64,000 bases of DNA from NCBI GenBank assembly GCA_964017065.1, contig OZ024786.1, positions 1,534,888 to 1,598,887 of the forward strand, given 5' to 3'. The notes beneath the pieces were generated by a model that saw nothing but the letters and a program-made list of their open reading frames with translations, ran no database searches and was not told the DNA's origin. Positions within the stretch are counted from its first letter, which is position 1, and each line of letters begins with the position of its first letter. This document shows positions 56,887-64,000 of the stretch, piece by piece. This stretch comes from Haliclona indistincta. Its lineage: Eukaryota > Porifera > Demospongiae > Haplosclerida > Chalinidae. A program made the position numbers and the translations under genes.

Positions 56887-59800
56887 ATGCCACTTCCTGA
56901 AAAATGGCGCTGCAAATTGGCTCTGCAAGTACTATCTTCAGAGCAGTATACAGTCACGTCTGTAGAAGGACTAGAGAAACAGAAGGAGATGGGACGAGGC
57001 TGCTATGGTGCAGTGTACGAGGTACGACTACATGGACTGCCCTGCATGCATTGCCAAGCGCCTCCACGATATTCTTGTTGGGAGAGGGAAAGAGGAATGA
57101 GTGAGTGAAGAGAAAGAAGAGAAATGATTGATCGTTTTCGTGAGGAGTGCGAGCTATTGAGTGGTCTCCGTCATCCCAACGTGGTCCAGTTCATGGGAGT
57201 CCATTACGGTCGTGACGAGGCAGACATCAGTCTCATCATGGAGTACATGCACATGGACCTTGATCAGTGCATGAAGACATACTCCGACATCCCTCTGCCT
57301 TACAAGACCAGCATCCTCAGAGATGTGGCCTATGGTCTGGCCTACCTCCACTCCATCCCCATCATACATCGTGACCTCAATGCTGGCAATGTGCTATTGA
57401 CTGAGTCTCTCAGAGCAAAGATTTCTGATCTTGGAGTAGCCAAACTGTTTGACATGAAGACAGCCATGATACATACTAGAACAGTTTGTCCTGGTGCTAT
57501 GGACTTTATGCCTCCAGAGTCCTTGGGTGATTCTCCAAAATATAACACACAGCTTGACATATTCTCATTTGGTCATCTTGTCATCTTCTTGGCCAATCAG
57601 AAGGCACCTGTAGTAATTTATGGCAGTTTAACACCAACTGATGTCCAGAAGAAACAGATCCAAGTTGGCATGCGCCGTACGTCACTGGACAAGATGGGTG
57701 GTCCTAGTGAGCCGCTCTACTCCATTGCTGTGCAGTGTCTGAGTGACACTCCTGACCAGCGACTCACCAGTAGAGACCTGGTGAGGAGGATGGAAAAGCT
57801 GTATGAGAAACAACCACTGCCGTACAAGAACACTTTACAGACAGTAAGCCTGTCTGAAGAAAATTAATATCTACCTTGAAGGAGCGAGTACAGGTTAAGA
57901 TACATATTATATTATTCTCATGCATGAATTGATCTGGTTGTCAACATTTCGAGTTAGGTTTGCTTGCCTAAACTTGATGGCTGCTTACCTAAACTTCAAG
58001 TTTAGAGATTTTGGACTCTAGAAATCTATTATGCCTAAATTCACTTCACATTTGACTCATCCCTACTTATTAAGTTGAAACTATAATTATACTTGCTTTA
58101 ATAGATGTTGAATACTCTTTTATAGCAATTGACAAGCCAACTTGAGAAGATTTGTGTTTTGCTTGATAATTCAATAAAAGAAAACCAGTCATTAGTTACA
58201 AGTCAAGACCTACTTAATCAGCAGTTACTGGTGAGGATTATCGATATACTAATATGTAGTTTATCATAATTAATACATTGACACAGGCTAGGGATGGGAC
58301 TATAAAAGATCTCACTGCATCGAACAAAATTCTAATGAATACTATATCTGAGGTTCAGAATGAGTTAATTGCAAAAAACTGTGAAGTAACAAAACTCGAA
58401 CAAGAGAAAACTGCTTATCAAACTCAGGTATCAAACAGCACTAAACTAAACAGTGGTGGAGGGACCGGGGTTAGGGGGCATAGGTCCACCTTTGACCAAT
58501 CAGGTTTTGTTTGTACTTAAACAACAGTGCAGTGAACTGATATAGTGTTTAAAGAGCCCAAAATGAATTACATTCGCTTCAGTAATTTGGAAAGAATCCT
58601 TATTTCAAGACTGCCCCTGCAGTGATATGATTCATCTCCCGTGTGAAAGTATTGATGTATTTGCCACATACAATGTACATTTAATCATTGTCATTCAGCA
58701 CCCAGACATTGTGACAATTTATTTTCTGTAAAACGTATTATCTGTCAGATCAGTGTAAGACAGATATGCATTCAGTGGCTGACTTTGACTGGGCATGCAT
58801 TATGGGATAGATACCTGTTGGTTGAATATCAGCAGTACTTGTTCCCAACTTCATTTGGTCATTGCTTGAAGAACTAAAGCATAATAATAATTTTTATGCA
58901 CAATTTGTGACTGCACTTTTAAAATAATTTAAGGGACATGACGGCTATAAAAATGTGCTTATGGCATCTGGATCCTTGGTGATTGTATTTTTCTCGCCTT
59001 CTTTTGTCACAGAAAGTGGCCTGCATAGAAATCGTGGAGAGGTAGAATGATAATACATGTACGTACAATGACAAGAATTTCCTACAATTTATTATGTCAA
59101 GATACGAATGCGCATGCATGAATGCCTAGCGCGGAGTTTATCAAGTAGTTATTATTATTGACCACCTAAAAATTTTTGGTGGGGCTCGACAGCAGACCAT
59201 GGGAAAATAATACCTACGGTATTATTGTCCATGAGCAGACGGCCGGCGGGTACAGATACTGCGAGCTAGCTTCCTGTTTTCGGCCTCGTGGACTCGTGTC
59301 AGACGACCTAAGAGTCAGTGCTGGTTCCGTGTATTGTTAGTACTGATGATGGCGTACCTTGCTTCTTCTGTGGCGTTAGACTCAGGCACTGCTCTCTGTT
59401 TTCTCTTCCTGAGCCGAGCTAGCCACTTGGCTCTGTCAGGAGTAGACTCTGGAATCTGATCCGCCATGGTCTCAGCCCACCGTTAAGTTCTTATATCTCA
59501 TACTCAACTGGATTCAGCAATCCCATGACCCCGCAGTATAATACGTAGTATGAGCCCTTGCCGTAACCCTGATTAGCATTCCTAAGTGTGACATCTAAAT
59601 AAATTATACATACATACATATACATACACATTAGGCAATGATAGTGATCACTAGACTGATTTGGCATGCCTCCTTGGGTAGTACACATAGTGCTTTAGAT
59701 CATTCACACATTATGAAATTGAACTGCAAGTTTCTAACAGCAATTTTATGTCATGTGAATCATTCTTATTGCAGGCTCAGACTTTCAAAGAAGACTTCAT

Positions 59801-61274
59801 AAAAGAGAGGTCAGAAAGAGAGAGAAAAGAATCAGATTACCTTAAATTGCAACAAACTTCTTCGGAGACAATTGAACACATAGAAAAATGGCTAGGAAGT
59901 TGTCCAATACAACTCAAGGAGAGAAAAGAAGCTCCAGAAGTAGAAAGTCAGCATGGATCCAATCTACAGAATGAAGAACACACTAGTGAGGTATTCATTG
60001 CTGTACTTTATAATAATTGTTATTAGCTATTTTCATTATCTTAGCTACAGATACAGACTCCTAACCCAATGGTCCAGTATTTCTCCTCCATTTCTGCACA
60101 AGCCGAAATACTGCAAGTTTCTGTAGAATTCTCTGGTACTAGCATGATCAAAGCATTTGGAACAAGTCAGCAGCTACAGAAATTTGAAAATTATATCACA
60201 CGACTGCACTTTCATTGCTTTCCGCAGGATGCCTTACACAAAGTGCCATTGCTGACATACGCAGCTAAACCTGCTGCGCCTGCTTTGTCAATTCCCCCTC
60301 CTGGGGCCCGAGTGATCTCGAATCTTGATAGTGATGTTTTGCTGCTGATGCCAAAATTATTCTACATTGTCGCTCCAGGTGTTCAGTATCGTGCACACGA
60401 AGAGCGAGTGTTTATCCTTGCAAGTAATGATCAGAATGGTCGCTCTGATGTATTCTTAGAGGCCTATCAAAAAGTTTCATCTTCTTTAAAGAGTATTGAA
60501 CTTCAAGTCAATGCTGAGCATCCAAAAGAGGAAATCAAAGCGGTTGTGATAGAGTACAATCAACGCTACAAACAATGCTTCTTTGAATTTAATGAGCAGA
60601 ACGGTAAATTGAAGATAATTTCAACTTCATCTCGCCAATTTGACCATTCACAGAGGTTACTAGTAGACTTGTTTTGTCGACCGAAAGTTCAAGAAATTGA
60701 AAAATTCAAATTTCATAATGGTCGTGTTGTCACCGTGAAGAGAGCGAATCTTGAAGACGAGAAGTGCCCTGTTATAGTAAATGATGCTAATTCACGGCTT
60801 GATCATACTGGAGGTGTGGCTCATGCTCTGAATGCTGCCAGTAATGGTGAACTACAACTCCATTCGAACAAGGTCATCAATCATTGCGGCCCTCTTCATG
60901 TTGGTGATGTAGCACACACTAAAGCAGGAGGCAATTTAAGGTGCAAGCATGTACTGCATGCTGTTGGTCCGAATGCCTCTGATCCAGGAATGAACGATAA
61001 GCAATGTTACAAATTCATTCATCAAGCTACTACACAAGCATTGTCTGTGGCTGAGAAGTTGAATGCTGCTTCTATCACATTTCCTGGTCTAAGCACTGGA
61101 ATTAATGGTGTGAGTCACAGTACATCAGCACGAGCTATGTTGACTGCTATTGAAGAATACAAGTGCAGCAAGAAAGGCACACTCAATGATGTTCGCATAG
61201 TCATCAGTGATACACCCGTCCATGTATGGTTTGCACAAGAATTAGTTCTAAGACGGATTCGATCTCAGCAGTAA
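56887..61274 (+). CDS. kinase-like gene 3: kinase, coiled coil, UBAN-like segment, macrodomain
   Basis: Kinase exon 56887-57843: start MPLPEKWRCKLAL, glycine loop MGRGCYGAVYEV, HRD IIHRDLNAGNVLL and DLG ISDLGVAKLF both intact, but the N-lobe between 57045 and 57123 is out of frame. An extra ATGC at the expected CIAK position and an in-frame TGA remove the ATP-binding Lys. Further exons, all in phase 0: 58126-58230 and 58287-58427 (coiled coil), 59775-59990 (TFKEDFIKERSERERKES, closely like the UBAN motif of ABIN/NEMO/optineurin, which binds Met1/Lys63 ubiquitin chains), 60045-61274 (about 210 unassigned residues, then a PARP14-like macrodomain with IVNDANSRLDHTGGVAHAL, HAVGPNA and FPGLSTGINGVS). 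It ends with TAA at 61274. The C-terminal exons are intact, so either the lesion is recent, an alternative splice skips it, or the C-terminal part is expressed alone. Confidence 0.72.
59170..59580 (-). repeat. dispersed repeat with peptide-like frame, copy 2
   Basis: Inverted counterpart of 44100-44480. It lies in the intron before the UBAN exon of kinase gene 3. Confidence 0.6.
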
Positions 61275-64000
61275 ATTAAATTTAACAAAGTGATGAACGC
61301 AATATGCACCACATAAAATTAATATTATTTTTATTATTAACAAAAAGATCAAAATTAATTTAAAATTTTTATGCCATAGACAATTAAACTGAAAAATCAA
61401 TGTGACAATGCAAATGTAAAATTCCATCACTGATAGGTTTGCATCATCACAACAAGAGAGAGACTGCAGCTGTATGCCATTCATCAAAACCCGCCAACGT
61501 CAACTTTCCGCATAATGTAGCAGCAGATTGATGAATTTCTGTGACCAAGAGAAAATGATTGTACAGAGCTAGAGTATTGCTATGGGATAGCCTATCTGTT
61601 ATATAGCTTCGATTCTTTATAGCATGTATGGATATCAGGTTCTGCAATCAATAGACATAATAAACTGAGGCCTCAAATCCTGCATGAGTTAGATATGAGC
61701 AAAGAATAAATAAACCACATGAAAACATGCTTTCGTCGTAGATTTTTGTCACTGTGTTGTAAACATGTACAACATTGCATACAATTGAGCAAGCAATGCA
61801 TCTTCTCACAGCATGGCCTTTATATTTTTTTTATTAAGTGCAAAGAAACGAGGAGGTTCTTATTCAAACTATATAGCCCCAAATCAAAGGGAACAGAGTT
61901 CATTGAATAGCGCAATGGTAACAACACAAAACATTTCCGCCCTTTGACGTCCTTAATAGGTACGTGTCATACGACCCACACCTAAAGTATGCTGTACTAG
62001 GGATTGCACACAATAGCTAGCCTTGGGTCCATTTTTCCCCATTCTACAGCAGGCCCATACCCAGTGGGTGGTGCAAATGCTCCCCCTTTTAATGGGGAAT
62101 ATTAGTATCCGTTAACAATGGGTGATTGTTGTTTTTTCCTAAAATTAATCATGTTGATACTTACATTTGAGTTACTATAATGCATTGTCATAGCAAAAAC
62201 ATACAGTAACATCATACAAAAATGATACGGAAGTACTTTTAACATGCATATACCCCTCAGCGTCTGGGGGGCTTTGCCCCCAGACCCTCTGCATTAATAC
62301 GTTTAATAGTGATGTGCACTCCTTCTACAAATTCCTGGGTATGGGCCTGCACAGTTGTAAGCTCCTTGGATTGACAAGCTCATGTCACTACATATCTCAA
62401 ATTAACGTAAAATAAACATAGCAAATACAATTCATAATTTTTCATGCTGGACCATGACACATTTTAAAGCTTTCATCAGTTTTAGTTCATGTTTTAGTTT
62501 ATGAAACACCTGTTCTTCTATGCCCTTTCTATGCCCGTCTTTCTGTAAAGCTATTTGCCATAGTGAAAAGCATTAACTATAAAGACTGCATGGTTGTTAC
62601 GTTATAATTTACTAAAGATCCAGTAAATGCAGATGGTGAGGAAGTGACCAAGCAGGAGGTGGAGAGAGAGGGGAGAGAGAGAGTGGAGTAAGTGAGTGGG
62701 TGGGTGAGCACCAACAAAACCCAGGCATACATTTAACCCTTTAACTACTAAATTATCTTGCTGAAATTTTAACCTCGTAAATGCTGACCACTTCTATCGT
62801 GAATATCTCGTGTCTTTTGTGCTACTGGTCTCAAATTTGCGTCTTTTTACGCCAGTGAGTAGCCGCAATTGCTCACACTCAAGTCGGTCGATATGCCCCT
62901 CCCACTTCGAAAGTGAAGCCGATAAAGTGCAGCGACCTCGTCAAATTTTGCTCAAAGTAAGTACTTTGGGGCTGGCTACTGAAAAGTACATGTAAATAGC
63001 AGTGGTTTTGGTCAATGTAAAATGTAGCCTAGATCATAGAGAATGCGCAAAAATGTGTTTTCCGAGCACCCGAAGCCATAAAATGTCCAAATTTTCTTGG
63101 CAGCCATTTTGTTTTTCCTAAAATGTTGTGGAATTTGCACTGAAGCCATAGAAATGCCGAAGCCAATACGTTTAGCGCAGGGGGCGCGCCGAAAACCGGT
63201 CAATTTTTTTGCGGTTATTTGTATTCTTCAATTTGGCTTAATTTTGGGATATTATAGCACTTTTTCATTAAGTTATGCTGTCTGAAGTATGTATGACGCA
63301 AAATTGCGTCATTAGGGCTTAAAGGGTTAAGCAATGGTATAGTACTAGTATAGCTACCAATTGAAACTCAAATGACTCGAGAGTAGTATGTAGTGTGTGA
63401 GTATACCAGGAGTATGCAAGAATGATGAAATGGAATGAAATGATGAAAGTACACCAGTGGTATATTCACACATATGCTAGATCAAGCAGCCAGGTAGCTG
63501 GATCACTCATTAGAATACTAACTCACACGCTAAGCAAGGTCTAACCATAGATAATGGTCTAACAAGCTGCAAACACAAGGCTAACATGCTCGTCTCATCC
63601 CGTTCCGCCGCCCACCGTTGTTATAGTTCCGACAATGATGCACAAGATTTAAAACTCCCGCAAGACAGCTCACAGGGAAAGATCCTAGCAATCTATGCCC
63701 GTCTCTATTTCTTTGTTACTCATTCCAATCATTATCTAAGCTCCAATCTATACTAGCTACCGAGTCGCACTCACTCCTAAGAGCCATCTATGGTGGAGAA
63801 CTATAGTAGATCGCGCACCAAACACAACCGGCTAGCTAAGACTTAATCAAACAGCTGATGGCTAGGATAAAAGATCAAGTTCCCTGCCTCACCGTATTCT
63901 GTTCCATGCTCCTTGCGTCACGTTGAAAGATAGTGATGGGCGATACCAAGAGTTTATAATGAACAGAGAGTATCGCACTCCAATAGGCCAGTTGCGTGTA
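61275..64000. other. 3' flank of kinase gene 3; repeats only
   Basis: AT-rich 3' flank, possible polyadenylation signals AATAAA near 61705-61710, a purine-rich GAGAG tract at 62640-62700, and a TTAACCCTTTA-family repeat at 62733-63330. The terminal 700 bp has no recognisable gene. Confidence 0.45.
62733..63330. repeat. TTAACCCTTTA-family repeat, diverged copy
   Basis: Inverted ends TTAACCCTTTAACTA and GGGCTTAAAGGGTTAA, with the internal CCCCTCCCACTTCGAAAGTGAAGCC block parallel to the 52861 copy. Confidence 0.65.

Overview
The window looks like metazoan nuclear DNA from a compact but transposon-rich genome. Genes have short introns with GT/AG borders, and there are many MITEs and Class I and II elements. 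The kinase family with the core LGRGCYGAVYEV and the IS3-like eukaryotic integrases remind me of demosponges such as Amphimedon. That placement is inference; the species is not proven.

Layout. (1) 150-12192: an IS3-like integrase gene on the minus strand (copy A, last exon off the left edge), head-to-head with a RING-finger gene. Intron 3 of the integrase holds about 7.8 kb of nested insertions, including a complete BEL/Pao LTR retrotransposon (814-6791; identical 121-bp LTRs, TSD CTCGA) that landed inside a MITE-like repeat. (2) 15595-28605: a 13.0-kb DNA transposon (element B) with about 260-bp terminal inverted repeats (TIRs), TSD GTCTAG, its own integrase and a RING gene, plus a 131-bp minisatellite. 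(3) 28808-38860: a second, 10.05-kb transposon of the same kind (element D; about 1.13-kb TIRs, TSD TTGCTT) with integrase and RING genes. One RING intron holds a MITE that itself carries a 5'-truncated non-LTR retrotransposon (34318-35930). (4) 39149-41394: a foldback element. (5) 42330-61274: three tandem paralogous kinase genes. The third continues through coiled-coil exons into a UBAN-like ubiquitin-binding segment and a macrodomain. MITEs and retroelement debris fill the introns. (6) 61275-64000: repeats only.

The main novelty candidate is the recurrent pairing of an IS3-like DDE integrase with a RING-finger protein of one conserved architecture. The pair occurs three times, and twice it lies inside exactly delimited TIR/6-bp-TSD units. 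This suggests a two-gene transposon family whose second product may be a ubiquitin ligase. The second candidate is the kinase/coiled-coil/UBAN/macrodomain gene, which joins phosphorylation, ubiquitin-chain and ADP-ribose reading modules. The three kinase domains each carry a different lesion: DFG Asp lost, HRD Arg lost, or N-lobe frameshift.

Exon borders were read by eye from splice signals, reading phase and comparison among paralogues. No database search was run.
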